Origin: Streptomyces sp. ICC1
GTDB taxonomy: Bacteria; Actinomycetota; Actinomycetes; Streptomycetales; Streptomycetaceae
Assembly (NCBI RefSeq): GCF_003287935.1
Contig: NZ_CP030287.1
Coordinates: 7,510,869 to 7,574,868 of the forward strand
Length of the DNA stretch: 64,000 nucleotides
Direction: 5' to 3'
This document shows, piece after piece, positions 47,060-57,330 of this stretch; the first letter of the stretch is position 1; each line of letters begins with the position of its first letter. The position numbers were made by a program, and so were the translations under genes. Under the pieces are notes generated by a model. The model ran no database searches. It worked only from the letters and a program-made list of their open reading frames with translations, and was not told the DNA's origin.

Positions 47060-47944
47060 TCAGGACTCCTTGCGGGCGACGGCGAAGATGCGGCGGAACG
47101 GGAAGACGGTGCCGCGGGGTCCCGGCGGGTAGGCCTCGCGCAGCAGGGTGCGGTATTCGGTGAGGAAGGCGGCCTCGGCTTCGTGGTCGTCGCCCAGCGC
47201 GGTGAGGACGGGCCGCAGGGCGGTGCCCTTGACCCAGTCCAGGACGGGGTCGGGGCCTTCGAGGAGCTGGTGGTAGGTGGTCTCCCAGACGTCGGCGGCG
47301 CAGCCTAGCTCGGTGAACCGTTCCAGGTAGCCGCCGGGTTCGAGCATGTGGATGTAGCGGGCCCCGTGTCCGGCGAGCCGGGCCCGCCAGCGGGGGGCGT
47401 CGCACAGGTCGGCGAGGATCCGGTGGCTGGGGGCGCCGAAGTTGCCGGGGATCTGGAAGGCGAAGGTGCCGCCGGGGCGCAGTCCGTTGATCCAGGGGGC
47501 GAAGGAGGCCGCGTGGCCGGGGACCCACTGCAAGGCGGCGTTGGAGACGATCAGGTCGTAGGGCTCTTCGGGGAGCCAGTCGGCGAGGTCGGCGCGGTGG
47601 AAGTCGAGGAGGCCGCCGCCTTCGGTGGGTCCGGCGTGCTCGGCGCTCGCGCGGTGGAGCATTTCCGGGGAGAGGTCGTATCCGGTGATGCGGGCCTCGG
47701 GCCAGCGTTCGGTGAGCAGGGCGGTGACGTTGCCGGGACCGCAGCCGAGGTCGGCGATGCGGGCGGGCTTGGTGGGGAGCTCGGCTATGCGGCCGAGGAG
47801 GTCGAGGAAGGGCCGGGCCCGGTGGCCGGCGTGCCGGAGGTACTGCTGCGGGTCCCAGGTGGGGGCGGCCGGCGCGGTGGGGGCGGCGGCTGCCGGTGCG
47901 GGGTTCGACGCCGGAATCCTGGCCGACGCGGTATCGGAATGCAT
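47060..47944 (-). CDS. tam: trans-aconitate 2-methyltransferase
   Basis: The product is 294 residues. After an Ala/Pro-rich N-terminus, WDPQQYLRHAGHRARPFLDLL opens the Tam family, followed by the SAM motif RIADLGCGPGNVTALL, GYDLSPEMLHRA, and DLIVSNAALQWVPGH. The enzyme methylates trans-aconitate, a toxic by-product that inhibits aconitase. The divergent MarR gene is TamR-like; in Streptomyces coelicolor TamR is known to bind the tam-tamR intergenic region and respond to citrate-like ligands. The VOC gene follows by 2 bases. Confidence 0.92.
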   Translation of the reverse strand: MHSDTASARIPASNPAPAAAAPTAPAAPTWDPQQYLRHAGHRARPFLDLLGRIAELPTKPARIADLGCGPGNVTALLTERWPEARITGYDLSPEMLHRASAEHAGPTEGGGLLDFHRADLADWLPEEPYDLIVSNAALQWVPGHAASFAPWINGLRPGGTFAFQIPGNFGAPSHRILADLCDAPRWRARLAGHGARYIHMLEPGGYLERFTELGCAADVWETTYHQLLEGPDPVLDWVKGTALRPVLTALGDDHEAEAAFLTEYRTLLREAYPPGPRGTVFPFRRIFAVARKES

Positions 47945-48024
47945 GTTCGGGCCTCCTTGCGGGCGGTGCGGTCGGAAGCGGAAGCTGCTCCGGCCCCCTC
48001 CATGCCCCCATGGTGCGCAATATA

Positions 48025-48042
48025 TATCTCGACATCAAGATA
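48025..48042. promoter_or_regulatory. TamR (MarR-type) binding palindrome in the tam-tamR intergenic region
   Basis: TATCTCGACATCAAGATA is a degenerate 18-bp palindrome (14 of 18 positions symmetric) in an unusually AT-rich stretch. A related CGAGATCGAGATACTCG element follows at about 48045-48061. Position between divergent tam and tamR matches the known regulatory arrangement. Confidence 0.7.
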
Positions 48043-48105
48043 CACGAGATCGAGATACTCGGTTTGAAGAGACTTCACGTCGACAGACCCTTTACACTGA
48101 TCGGC

Positions 48106-48603
48106 ATGGAGGACGAGGTCGACCGACTGGTTGCGGCATGGCGGCGGGAACGCCCTGACCTCGACGTGGAACCGCTCGAGGTGCTCAGCCGCGTCAGCAG
48201 GCTCGCGCGCCACCTCGACCGGGCCCGCAGGCTGGCCTTCTCCGAGCACGGCCTGGAGCCGTGGGAGTTCGATGTCCTGACCTCGCTCAGGCGGGCCGGC
48301 GCGCCCTACCAGCTCTCCCCCGGGCAGTTGCTGACGCAGACTCTGGTCACCTCCGGCACCATGACCAACCGGATCGACCGGCTCGCCAAGAAGGGCCTCG
48401 TCGAGCGGCTGCCGGACCCCAACGACCGGCGCGGGGTCCTGGTCCGCCTCACTCCCGAGGGCCGCGACCGCGCCGACCAGGCGCTCGCCGGGCTGCTGGC
48501 CCAGGAACGGGCGATCCTGGCCCAGCTCTCGCGCACCCAGCGCGGCGATCTCGCGGCGCTGCTACGCCAGTTGACCGCTCCGTTCGACAACGTCCCCGGC
48601 TAG
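48106..48603 (+). CDS. tamR: MarR family regulator TamR
   Basis: The product is 165 residues from ATG 48106. The winged HTH region reads EPWEFDVLTSLRRAGAPYQLSPGQL, VTSGTMTNRIDRLAKKGLVERL and the wing DPNDRRGVLVRLTPEGRD. The N-terminal extension (MEDEVDRLVAAWRRERPDLDVEPLEVLSRV) is typical of the UrtR/TamR subgroup. Divergent placement from tam identifies it as the trans-aconitate/citrate-responsive regulator. Its 3' end overlaps the convergent LuxR gene by 42 bases. Confidence 0.92.
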   Translation: MEDEVDRLVAAWRRERPDLDVEPLEVLSRVSRLARHLDRARRLAFSEHGLEPWEFDVLTSLRRAGAPYQLSPGQLLTQTLVTSGTMTNRIDRLAKKGLVERLPDPNDRRGVLVRLTPEGRDRADQALAGLLAQERAILAQLSRTQRGDLAALLRQLTAPFDNVPG

Positions 48604-49404
48604 TCCGGACCCTGGCAGCCCGGACCCTGGCAGCCCGGGTCCCGACAGTCCGGCCCCCGGCAGTCCCGGCAGTCCCGGCAGGTCCGCGGGGCGTACGCCG
48701 GCCCGCCGGGCCAGGGCGACGGCCGCGAGCGTGGAGTGCACCCCGAGCTTGCCCAGCACGTTCTGCATGTGGGTGCGGACGGTGTGCGGGGAGAGGAACA
48801 GCCGCGCGGCCACGTCCTTGCGGCCCAGCCCCGCCACCATGCAGCGCAGCACCTCGTGCTCGCGGGGCGTGAGGGACTCCACGAGCCGCTCGCTGTCCGT
48901 ACGGTGCTTGCGGGCGGCGGTCAGCTCCCGGAGGACTCCGGTGAGCAGCGCGGGCGGAAGGTGCGTCTCCTCGCGCAGGACTCCGCGCACGACGGCCAGC
49001 AGCCGCGAGAGGGAGCAATCCTTCGCCACCCACCCGGAGGCCCCCGCCTGGAGCGCGAGGGCGGCCCGGCGCGGATCGTCGCGCTCGGCGAGGACGACCG
49101 TGCGGACCCCGGGATGGGACACCCGTACGCCCGCCACGAGTGCGATTCCGTCGGCGGTGGCCGGTGGAGCGGCGGCGGGCTCCCGCTGGGCGGGGACGGC
49201 TCCGGCGACGGCGGCGAGGTCGGCGTCGACCAGCAGCACGTCGAACCGGCGGCCCTCGGCCGCGCCGCGTTCGAGGCAGCGCAGCGCGGCGGGGCCGCTG
49301 CCGGCCGCGGAGACGTCCACGTCCGGTTCGGCCGCGAGCGCGGCGGCGAGAGATTCGGCGAAGATGCGGTGATCGTCGACCACGAGTACCCGGATACGGA
49401 CCAC
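48562..49404 (-). CDS. LuxR-type response regulator
   Basis: GTG 49404 (VVRIRVLVVDDH) gives 280 residues. The receiver keeps its acidic pair D10-D11 and the acceptor D60 (FDVLLVDADLA), but has an Ala/Pro-rich insertion after it (AQREPAAAPPATADG). The LuxR HTH reads LTPREHEVLRCMVAGLGRKDVAARLFLSPHTVRTHM. The C-terminal 35 residues are a Gly/Leu/Pro repeat (GLPGLPGAGL, GPGLPGSGL) encoded by tandem CAGTCCCGG-like units at 48605-48680. There is no kinase gene beside it. Confidence 0.88.
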   Translation of the reverse strand: MVRIRVLVVDDHRIFAESLAAALAAEPDVDVSAAGSGPAALRCLERGAAEGRRFDVLLVDADLAAVAGAVPAQREPAAAPPATADGIALVAGVRVSHPGVRTVVLAERDDPRRAALALQAGASGWVAKDCSLSRLLAVVRGVLREETHLPPALLTGVLRELTAARKHRTDSERLVESLTPREHEVLRCMVAGLGRKDVAARLFLSPHTVRTHMQNVLGKLGVHSTLAAVALARRAGVRPADLPGLPGLPGAGLSGPGLPGSGLPGSGLAGDVVERSGQLA

Positions 49405-49871
49405 AAAACCCCCAAGGGTCGGGGAACGGACGACGGCGGGTACGGCGCCCGGACCGGGTGATCCGCAGGCGCCTCGGCCGCCGCCGTGACATCTCTGCAC
49501 TACCCCGGACCGGACGTCGTACCCGACTTGTCTCGACCCCTGAATCAACACCGGCCCCCACCGGTGTCACGCATCAGCGTAGGCCCGGGGGAGGCTGGTG
49601 GTTGGCCGAATAGCAGAAGTTTTCCGAGCCATTTTCCGGTGAGGCGGCCGTTCAAGGCCTCCTGGCTGGCCGGAAATCACCCCTACCGCGATGCCGTGGG
49701 ACATATCGCGGACGGTCGTGTGCCGCGGGCAGTTGCACGAGGTGTATTTCACCCGGCGTGCGCACGCCGGGCGCCCGCGCACGGCGCCCGGTCACGGCGC
49801 ACCCCGAACGTGTGCGCGCCCCCGCACCGGGTGGGGGCGGGGGCGCGGAGCTCCGTAGGGATCGGGCCGCT
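49405..49871. other. 467-bp intergenic region without a recognisable gene
   Basis: I see no convincing coding frame. The part next to the LuxR gene should hold its promoter. The 49590-49760 stretch is less GC-rich (GAAGTTTTCC, CATTTTCCGG). The end nearest galE holds its terminator (49815-49847) and several GC palindromes such as CCGGCGTGCGCACGCCGG. Confidence 0.6.
49815..49847 (-). terminator. hairpin terminator downstream of galE
   Basis: CGCGCCCCCGC (49815-49825) pairs perfectly with 49837-49847 over an 11-base loop, 25 bases past the galE stop on the minus strand. Confidence 0.75.
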
Positions 49872-50855
49872 TCAGCTGGTCCGGGCGCGCAGCGCGCGGG
49901 TGAAGTTCCAGGCGTCCGTCACGATCCCCGTGAGGTCCGAGCGCTCCGGGGTCCAGCCGAGGCGCTCGTGGGCCGTGCGGGCGGAGGCGACGAGCACCGC
50001 GGGGTCGCCGGCCCGGCGCGGGGCGACGACCTCGGGGATCTGCTCCCCGGTGACCTTGCGGACGGTCTCGATGACCTCGCGGACCGAGAACCCGTTGCCG
50101 TTGCCGAGGTTGCACACCAGGTGCTCGCCCGCCGCCGCGGCCCGCAGCGCCGCCAGGTGGGCCCGCGCCAGGTCGGCGACGTGGATGTAGTCCCGCACGC
50201 AGGTGCCGTCCGGGGTCGGGTAGTCCTCGCCGAACACCGAGATCGACTCCCGCTCGCCGAGGGCCACTTGCAGCACCAGCGGGATCAGGTGCGTCTCGGG
50301 GTCGTGGCGCTCGCCGAACTCGCCGTAGGCGCCGGCCACGTTGAAGTAGCGCAGCGACACCGCCGCGAGGCCGTGCGCCACGCACTCCCCCGCGATCATG
50401 TGGTCGACGGCGAGCTTGGAGGCGCCGTACGGGTTGGTCGGCGCGGTGACCGAGGACTCGGTCAGCGGTCCGCCGGCCGGCTCCCCGTAGGTGGCGGCGG
50501 TGGAGGAGAACACCAGCGTGCGCACGCCCGCCCCGCGCATCGCGGCGAGCAGGGCCATGGTGCCGCCGACGTTGTTCTCCCAGTACTTGCCGGGGTTCAC
50601 CACCGACTCGCCGACCTGCGAGGAGGCGGCGAAGTGCAGGACCCCGTCGAAGGAGGAGTCCAGGTGGTCGGCGGCGTCCTGGATGCGGCCCTCGATGAAC
50701 GTGGCGCCGGCCGGCACCCCGGAGCGGAAGCCGGTGGAGAGGTCGTCGAGGACGACCACCTCGTGGCCCGCTTCCAGGAGGTGGGCCGCGACGACGCCGC
50801 CCACGTATCCGGCGCCGCCGGTGACCAGGTATTTGGAAGGTGCCGTCTTGCTCAC
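49872..50855 (-). CDS. galE: UDP-glucose 4-epimerase
   Basis: GTG 50855 gives 327 residues. The NAD-binding Rossmann motif is [31 protein letters not shown]. The catalytic Ser/Tyr/Lys are in [12 protein letters not shown] and [39 protein letters not shown] and LGNGNGFSV complete the GalE signature. It interconverts UDP-glucose and UDP-galactose. The galT and galK genes that often flank it in Streptomyces are absent from this window. Confidence 0.94.
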   Translation of the reverse strand: MSKTAPSKYLVTGGAGYVGGVVAAHLLEAGHEVVVLDDLSTGFRSGVPAGATFIEGRIQDAADHLDSSFDGVLHFAASSQVGESVVNPGKYWENNVGGTMALLAAMRGAGVRTLVFSSTAATYGEPAGGPLTESSVTAPTNPYGASKLAVDHMIAGECVAHGLAAVSLRYFNVAGAYGEFGERHDPETHLIPLVLQVALGERESISVFGEDYPTPDGTCVRDYIHVADLARAHLAALRAAAAGEHLVCNLGNGNGFSVREVIETVRKVTGEQIPEVVAPRRAGDPAVLVASARTAHERLGWTPERSDLTGIVTDAWNFTRALRARTS

Positions 50856-50954
50856 GTGCCCACTGCCTCTCGCGCGAGAACGCACGCGCGATGCGTCGCG
50901 TGCTGGTCTCCGGCTTACCGGATCGCGCCGCCCGGGGGAAATCCGCGGCACGGA

Positions 50955-51644
50955 TCAGGACGAAGCGGCCCCGGTCGGCGGCAGTCCGGCCCGCTCCAGC
51001 AGCCCGGTGCGGGCGGCCAGCGCGGCCGCTTCCAGCCGGGACCCCACGCCGAGCTTCATCAGCACCCGCTGCACGTGCGTGCGCGCGGTGCTCGGCGCGA
51101 TGGCCATGCCCGCGGCGATGAGCCGGGTGTCCTCGCCCTCGGCGACCCGGACCAGCACTTCCACCTCGCGCGGGGTGAGCATCCGCAGCAGCCGGCTGCC
51201 CTCGTCGTCGGGCTGGGCGGCGGGGTTGAGCAGTTCCGCGAAGGCGCCCTGCAACAGCTGCGGGGCGATGGCGACTTCCCCCGCGCGCGCCTTGGCCAGG
51301 GCCCGCTCCACGCCCTCGATGCGCTCGTCGTGGCGGACGTACCCGGAGGCTCCGGCGGCGAAGGCGGCGGCGATGCCGCGCGGGCTCGGCACGGGGCCCA
51401 GGACGACCACGGCGATCTGCGGGCGCTCGCGCTTGATCCGGACGATCGGCTCGAAGACCCCGGGCTCGGCGGGCGTGGCCGTGCCCAGCAGGCAGACCTC
51501 GGGGGCGCGGCTGATCACCAGCTCGGCGGCGCCGGCGGCCGGCGCGGCGGCCGCCAGGACCCGGTGGCCGCGCAGTTTCAGGGCCGAGGCGAGCGCCTCG
51601 GCCAGCAGCCGGTGCTCGTCGACCACCATGACCCGTACGCCCAT
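50955..51644 (-). CDS. atypical LuxR-type response regulator lacking the phospho-acceptor Asp
   Basis: ATG 51644 (MGVRVMVVDEHRLLAEAL) gives 229 residues. The receiver fold is recognisable, but the acceptor position in PEVCLLGTATPAEPG is Gly (residue 54) where Asp is expected, and the switch-Lys position in GASGYVRHDERI is Arg. The LuxR HTH (LTPREVEVLVRVAEGEDTRLIAAGMAIAPSTARTHVQRVL) is intact. It is therefore probably not controlled by phosphorylation, but by ligand binding or its own level. There is no kinase beside it. Confidence 0.87.
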   Translation of the reverse strand: MGVRVMVVDEHRLLAEALASALKLRGHRVLAAAAPAAGAAELVISRAPEVCLLGTATPAEPGVFEPIVRIKRERPQIAVVVLGPVPSPRGIAAAFAAGASGYVRHDERIEGVERALAKARAGEVAIAPQLLQGAFAELLNPAAQPDDEGSRLLRMLTPREVEVLVRVAEGEDTRLIAAGMAIAPSTARTHVQRVLMKLGVGSRLEAAALAARTGLLERAGLPPTGAASS

Positions 51645-51717
51645 CGCAACCCACCCCCCACCCTTCTGCCCCGGCAAGCTACACGCTTGTTCGACGGCGC
51701 GGTGCGGATACCGCGCA

Positions 51718-51752
51718 GAAGCCCCCGGAAGGACGGACCTTCCGGGGGCTTC
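51718..51752 (-). terminator. strong hairpin terminator after the PQQ gene
   Basis: GAAGCCCCCGGAAGG (51718-51732) pairs perfectly with 51738-51752 over a 5-base loop, 30 bases beyond the stop of the minus-strand PQQ gene. Confidence 0.85.
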
Positions 51753-51782
51753 GGGCGCTTCTGGGTGATTGCGGGTGGCCGG

Positions 51783-53270
51783 TCAGCCCGTCTTGAAGGA
51801 GACGACGATGTAGTTCGGGTCGCTGGCCACGGAGGACTTGGTCATCACGGAGGTGGCCGCGATGAAGAGCCTGCCGTTCTGGTAGTGGTACTCGGCGCGG
51901 TCCGGCACGAACTGGGTCTCGGCGCGCTGCGATTCCTTGGTCGCCGGGTTCTGCATCAGGACCGTCTGCTTCATCTCCTTGGGCTCGATGGAGACGATCT
52001 GGCCGCCCCCGTCGTAGGGCGGGACCTTGTAGGCGATGAGGTTCGGCCCGTCCATGCGGATCGGAAAGATCTTGAAGCGCTCACCGGCGTCCGAGCGGTC
52101 GGCGGTCTGCTTGCCGGTCTCCAGGTCGAAGGAGACGATCTCGTTCGTGCGCCCGTACTCGGCCGCGCCCTTGTGCTCCTGGCTCGGCATGTAGATCTTG
52201 CCGTTGCCGACCACCATGTGGGTGCAGTCCTCGACCTCGGTGGAGCTGCACCTGGGTGCGTAGTTGCCCGAGGTGAGCGGGATGCGCGTCTTGAGCGCAC
52301 CGGCGTCGTCGAGGACGAAGAGGTCGCTGACGCCGGTGGCGTCCTTCGCGGTCTTGTTGATGTTCACCGCGACGATGAGCGGCTTGGTCGAGGCGATCTG
52401 GGCGAACTCGACGCCCGCGGGGAGCTTGTACGAGAACTTCGCCGCGCCCGTGACCGGGTCGAGGGCCTGGGCGTACAGGACCCGGGTCGAGCTGCCGCAC
52501 TTGCGGATCACGGCGAGGGCCGGGCCGCCGCCGTAGCCCATGTCCTCGCAGCCCTCGGCATCGGTCTTGGGCGCCCACAGCGCCTTGCCGTCGGCGAGGT
52601 TCCAGGCGGCGCCGCCGCCGGTGCCGCCCGCGGCGACGGTCTGGCCGCTGAGGGTGATCTCTTCGAAGTTGACGGCCTTGTCGCCGCCGGTCTGGGACTT
52701 GGCGCTGGCGGACCACAGGAGCTTGCCGCTGACCAGGTCGATGACGCCGGCCTGGTTGCACGGCTGGTACTTCTTCTCCGCCGTCGGCATGGCCTCGTCG
52801 AAGAGGATCGCGGCCTTGTTGTCGGAGGCGTAGCGGCTGGCTCCGCAGATGTTGCCCTTGAGCGGGGTCTCCCACGCCTTGGAGCCGTCGGTCAGCTTGT
52901 AGCCGACGACCTTGCCCACATCGGACTTCACGTACGTGGTGTCCGTGACCCAGGAGCCCTTGATCTGGACGATCTCGGTCGATTCCGGCTCCGGGATGTT
53001 GAGGAACGTCTTCGACTTGATGCTGGCGGGGACCTTCTCGGAGCCGCCGGCGCCGGACTGGCCCTTGTCGCCGCCCGCGCCCGGGCTCGCGCTGCCTTCG
53101 GCGACGGGCTGCTCGCCGCCGCCGTCGCCGTCGTCGGAGACGTACCAGAAGCCGCCGCCGATGATGAGGGCGATGGCCAGGAGGGCCGCGCCGACGATCA
53201 TCAGCTGGGTGCGCACGTCGTTGCCGCCGGAGCCGGCCGCGGGTCCGGCCGGGGCCTGGGCCGCGTACAT
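51783..53270 (-). CDS. membrane-anchored PQQ-like beta-propeller protein (paralogue 3), N-terminus uncertain
   Basis: From ATG 53270 (MYAAQAPAGP) the product is 495 residues: a transmembrane helix at about 22-45 (LMIVGAALLAIALIIGGGFWYV), an acidic Gly linker, then a propeller with PQQ-like repeats (LTDGSKAWETPLKG, LVSGKLLWSASAK, LADGKALWAPKTD, LETGKQTADRSD). The frame stays open upstream, but relatives have a longer Pro/Gln-rich head. The sequence upstream (QRPQQPVTAP and beyond) changes character near 53300, next to the scpA start. The start may thus lie further out, or the head may have been lost at a join. Confidence 0.82.
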   Translation of the reverse strand: MYAAQAPAGPAAGSGGNDVRTQLMIVGAALLAIALIIGGGFWYVSDDGDGGGEQPVAEGSASPGAGGDKGQSGAGGSEKVPASIKSKTFLNIPEPESTEIVQIKGSWVTDTTYVKSDVGKVVGYKLTDGSKAWETPLKGNICGASRYASDNKAAILFDEAMPTAEKKYQPCNQAGVIDLVSGKLLWSASAKSQTGGDKAVNFEEITLSGQTVAAGGTGGGAAWNLADGKALWAPKTDAEGCEDMGYGGGPALAVIRKCGSSTRVLYAQALDPVTGAAKFSYKLPAGVEFAQIASTKPLIVAVNINKTAKDATGVSDLFVLDDAGALKTRIPLTSGNYAPRCSSTEVEDCTHMVVGNGKIYMPSQEHKGAAEYGRTNEIVSFDLETGKQTADRSDAGERFKIFPIRMDGPNLIAYKVPPYDGGGQIVSIEPKEMKQTVLMQNPATKESQRAETQFVPDRAEYHYQNGRLFIAATSVMTKSSVASDPNYIVVSFKTG

Positions 53271-53384
53271 GGGCGCGGTGACGGGCTGCTGCGGCCGCTG
53301 GTGGCCGGCTCTGGCGGGTCCCCCGAAGCGCGCCGGCGCCGTCCGCGCGGGTGGCTCCCGCGTGAACAGCGCCGGTACTTCCGT

Positions 53385-54347
53385 ATGTGGTTGGCCGTCG
53401 CACACGACAGGGCCGGGGCGGCCCCGGAGGGCGCCGCAGGCCCCGTACCGCCCCAGGAGCCGCTCGAGCCGCCCCGGGGGCCCTCCGGGGCGTCCGGGGA
53501 GCCCGCAGGGGCTCCGGGCGGCTCCGGGCGGGCCGCGGCGGCCGGCGCGGGCGACGGGCGGTTCACGCTGCGGCTGGCGAACTTCGAGGGCCCCTTCGAC
53601 CTGCTCCTGCAGTTGATCTCCCGGCACAAGCTCGACGTCACCGAGGTCGCCCTGTCGCAGGTCACCGACGAGTTCATGGCGCACATCCGTTCCATGGGAC
53701 CCGACTGGGACCTCGACCAGACGACCGAGTTCCTCGTCGTCGCCGCGACCCTGCTCGACCTGAAGACCGCCCGGCTGCTGCCCGTCGCCGAGGTGGAGGA
53801 CGAGGCCGACCTCGCGCTGCTGGAAGCCAGGGACCTGCTCTTCGCGCGGCTGCTCCAGTACCGGGCGTACAAGCGGATCGCCGAGATCTTCCGGGACCGG
53901 GCCGAAACCGAGGGGAAGCGCTACCCGCGCACCGTCGGCCTGGACGCCCGCCTGGCCGAGCTGCTGCCCGAGGTGGTCATCGGCATCGGCGGCGACGGGC
54001 TGGCGAGGCTCGCGGTCAAGGCCATGCAGCCCAGGGCGAAGCCCCAGGTGTACGTGGACCACATCCACGCCCCGCTCGTCAGCGTCCGGGAGCAGGCCGG
54101 ACTGGTCGTGGCCCTGCTCAAGGCACGCGGCGAGGCCACCTTCCAGGAGCTCACCGAGGACGCCGCCGACACCCTCACCGTCGTGGCGCGCTTCCTGGCC
54201 CTCCTGGAGCTCTACCGGGAGAAGGCGGTGGTCCTGGACCAGGAGGAGGCCCTGCGGACGCTCACCGTGCGCTGGAGCGGCGGGGACGGGGACGGCATGC
54301 CGAGGGTGACGGACGAGTTCGACCGGATCGTGGAGGTCAAGGAATGA
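53385..54347 (+). CDS. scpA: segregation and condensation protein A (kleisin)
   Basis: ATG 53385 gives 320 residues, the first 60 being Pro/Gly/Ala-rich and poorly conserved, so the start is uncertain. The ScpA core runs from FTLRLANFEGPFDLLLQLISRHKLDVTEVALSQVTDEFMAHI (N-terminal SMC-binding part) through LVVAATLLDLKTARLLP to the C-terminal winged helix (FQELTEDAADTLTVVARFLALLELYREKAVVLDQ). It links the SMC heads in the SMC-ScpAB condensin that organises and segregates chromosomes. The scpB start overlaps its stop (ATGA). A ParA gene, often upstream in Streptomyces, is not here. Confidence 0.94.
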   Translation: MWLAVAHDRAGAAPEGAAGPVPPQEPLEPPRGPSGASGEPAGAPGGSGRAAAAGAGDGRFTLRLANFEGPFDLLLQLISRHKLDVTEVALSQVTDEFMAHIRSMGPDWDLDQTTEFLVVAATLLDLKTARLLPVAEVEDEADLALLEARDLLFARLLQYRAYKRIAEIFRDRAETEGKRYPRTVGLDARLAELLPEVVIGIGGDGLARLAVKAMQPRAKPQVYVDHIHAPLVSVREQAGLVVALLKARGEATFQELTEDAADTLTVVARFLALLELYREKAVVLDQEEALRTLTVRWSGGDGDGMPRVTDEFDRIVEVKE

Positions 54348-55053
54348 GCGGGCCGCGGGCAGAGGAGCAGCAGACACCGGCGGAGGCACCGGCACCGGCA
54401 GCGTCGGAGGCCCCGGCACCGGGGCAGTCGCAGGCGCCGCGGGTGGCCGGGCTGGACCTGAAGCCGGCGCTGGAGGCCGTCCTCATGGTGGTGGACGAGC
54501 CGGCGACGGAGGCGCACCTCGCCAAGGTGCTGGAGCGGAGCCCCGGGGAGGTCGCGGTCGCGCTGCGCGAGCTCGCGGACGAGTACGGCGTACAGGGCCG
54601 CGGATTCGAATTGCGGCTCGTCGCCGGGGGCTGGCGCTTCTACAGCCGGGCGGACTTCGCGCCGGCGGTCGAGGCCTTCGTGCTGGACGGCCAGCAGGCC
54701 CGCCTCACCCAGGCGGCGCTGGAGACGATGGCCGTCGTGGCGTACCGCCAGCCGGTCAGCCGGTCGAGGGTTTCGGCGGTCCGCGGAGTCAACTGCGACG
54801 GGGTCATGCGCACCCTCCTCCAGCGGGGTCTGGTGGAGGAGGCGGGGACGGAACCCGAAACAGGTGCGATCCTGTACAGGACGACGAACTACTTTCTGGA
54901 GCGGATGGGCCTGCGCGGCCTGGACGAGCTCCCGGAGCTCGCGCCCTTCCTCCCCGAGGCGGACGCGATCGAAGCCGAGACGCAAGAGGGTGTTCCGTCG
55001 TTCGATCCGGACTCTCCGGATACCGATGAAGACGACAAGACGACGGAACTTTG

Positions 55054-55054
<1 letters not shown>
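54344..55054 (+). CDS. scpB: segregation and condensation protein B
   Basis: The product is 236 residues from ATG 54344. A 30-residue Ala/Pro/Glu head precedes two winged-helix domains (LKPALEAVLMVVDEPATEAHLAKVL and RLTQAALETMAVVAYRQPVSRSRVSAVRGVNCDGVMRTLLQRGLVEEAG), the standard ScpB arrangement. The C-terminus is acidic. It dimerises and binds ScpA. Coupled translation with scpA upstream and a 1-base overlap with rluB downstream define the operon. Confidence 0.95.
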
Positions 55055-56592
<1,538 letters not shown>

Positions 56593-56618
56593 AGACCGGC
56601 TGCCCCTCCCGTACGACC

Positions 56619-56656
56619 GAAGAACCCGCGGTGCCCTTGGGCGCCGCGGGTTCTTC
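56619..56656 (+). terminator. terminator of the scpA-scpB-rluB operon
   Basis: GAAGAACCCGCGG (56619-56631) pairs perfectly with 56644-56656 over a 12-base loop that can pair further (GCCC/GGGC-type bases). It lies 27 bases after the rluB stop. Confidence 0.85.
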
Positions 56657-56678
56657 GCGCTTGTGCCGCCCCCGGATC

Positions 56679-56707
56679 TTCTTTATAGTCAACCTGACTA
56701 TAAAGAA
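56679..56707. promoter_or_regulatory. NrtR-type operator of the NAD operon
   Basis: TTCTTTATAGTCA, then ACC, then TGACTATAAAGAA: a perfect 13-bp inverted repeat with a 3-bp centre, 15 bases before the pnuC start. It is strikingly AT-rich for this genome. The NrtR-like regulator in the same operon is the expected ligand-responsive binder; the TATAGTC-GACTATA core has the form of sites I associate with NrtR. Confidence 0.85.
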
Positions 56708-56721
56708 AGCGGGGGGTTGCC

Positions 56722-57330
56722 ATGGGGTGGCACACGAGCTGGACCGAGATCCTCGGATTCGCCACAGGAGCCGTCTGCGTCTGGCTGGTCGCCCGGCAGC
56801 ACGTCGCCAACTGGCCGATCGGCATCGCCAACAACGTCTTCTTCATCGTGCTCTTCGCGCAGGCGGGCCTCTACGCCGATGCCGGGCTGCAGATCGTCTT
56901 CATCGCCCTCGCCGCGTACGGCTGGTGGTCCTGGACCCACGGGGGTGGACCAGGAACCGCCGGGGCCCTGCCGGTGCGCCGTACGACGGGCGCCGAGTGG
57001 GCCGTGCTGGGCGCGGCGGGGGCGGTGGGGGTGCTCGGCCTGACGCTCCTGCTGAGCCGGGCCACCGACTCCACCGTCCCGTTCTGGGACGCCGTCACCA
57101 CCGGGCTCTCGCTCATGGCCACGTACGGGCAGTGCCGCAAGCTCGTCGAGTCCTGGTGGCTGTGGATCGCCGCGGACCTGGTCTACATCCCCCTGTACGC
57201 CTACAAGGGGCTCTACCTCACCTCCCTGCTCTACACCGTCTTCCTCGCCCTGTGCGTGGGCGGACTGCTCGGCTGGCAGCGGGCGCTCACCGCGCGCGGT
57301 GCCGGCCGGGCCCTGGAGGCGACGGCGTGA
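56722..57330 (+). CDS. pnuC: nicotinamide riboside/mononucleotide transporter PnuC
   Basis: This 202-residue protein has seven predicted helices and the PnuC signature: WTEILGFATGAVCVWLVARQHVANWPIGIANNVFFIVLF at the start and ESWWLWIAADLVYIPLYAYKGLYLTSLLY near the end. It brings in nicotinamide riboside by facilitated diffusion, trapped by phosphorylation. It is first in an operon with overlapping stops and starts (pnuC, nadR-like, nrtR-like, ADP-ribosylglycohydrolase) and is probably repressed at the 56679 operator when NAD is plentiful. Confidence 0.94.
   Translation: MGWHTSWTEILGFATGAVCVWLVARQHVANWPIGIANNVFFIVLFAQAGLYADAGLQIVFIALAAYGWWSWTHGGGPGTAGALPVRRTTGAEWAVLGAAGAVGVLGLTLLLSRATDSTVPFWDAVTTGLSLMATYGQCRKLVESWWLWIAADLVYIPLYAYKGLYLTSLLYTVFLALCVGGLLGWQRALTARGAGRALEATA

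Noticed and set aside
49758..53384. Long plus-strand open frame upstream of scpA in the same frame
   Set aside because: It runs antisense through galE, the LuxR regulator and the PQQ gene; only the part from about 53385 has ScpA homology.
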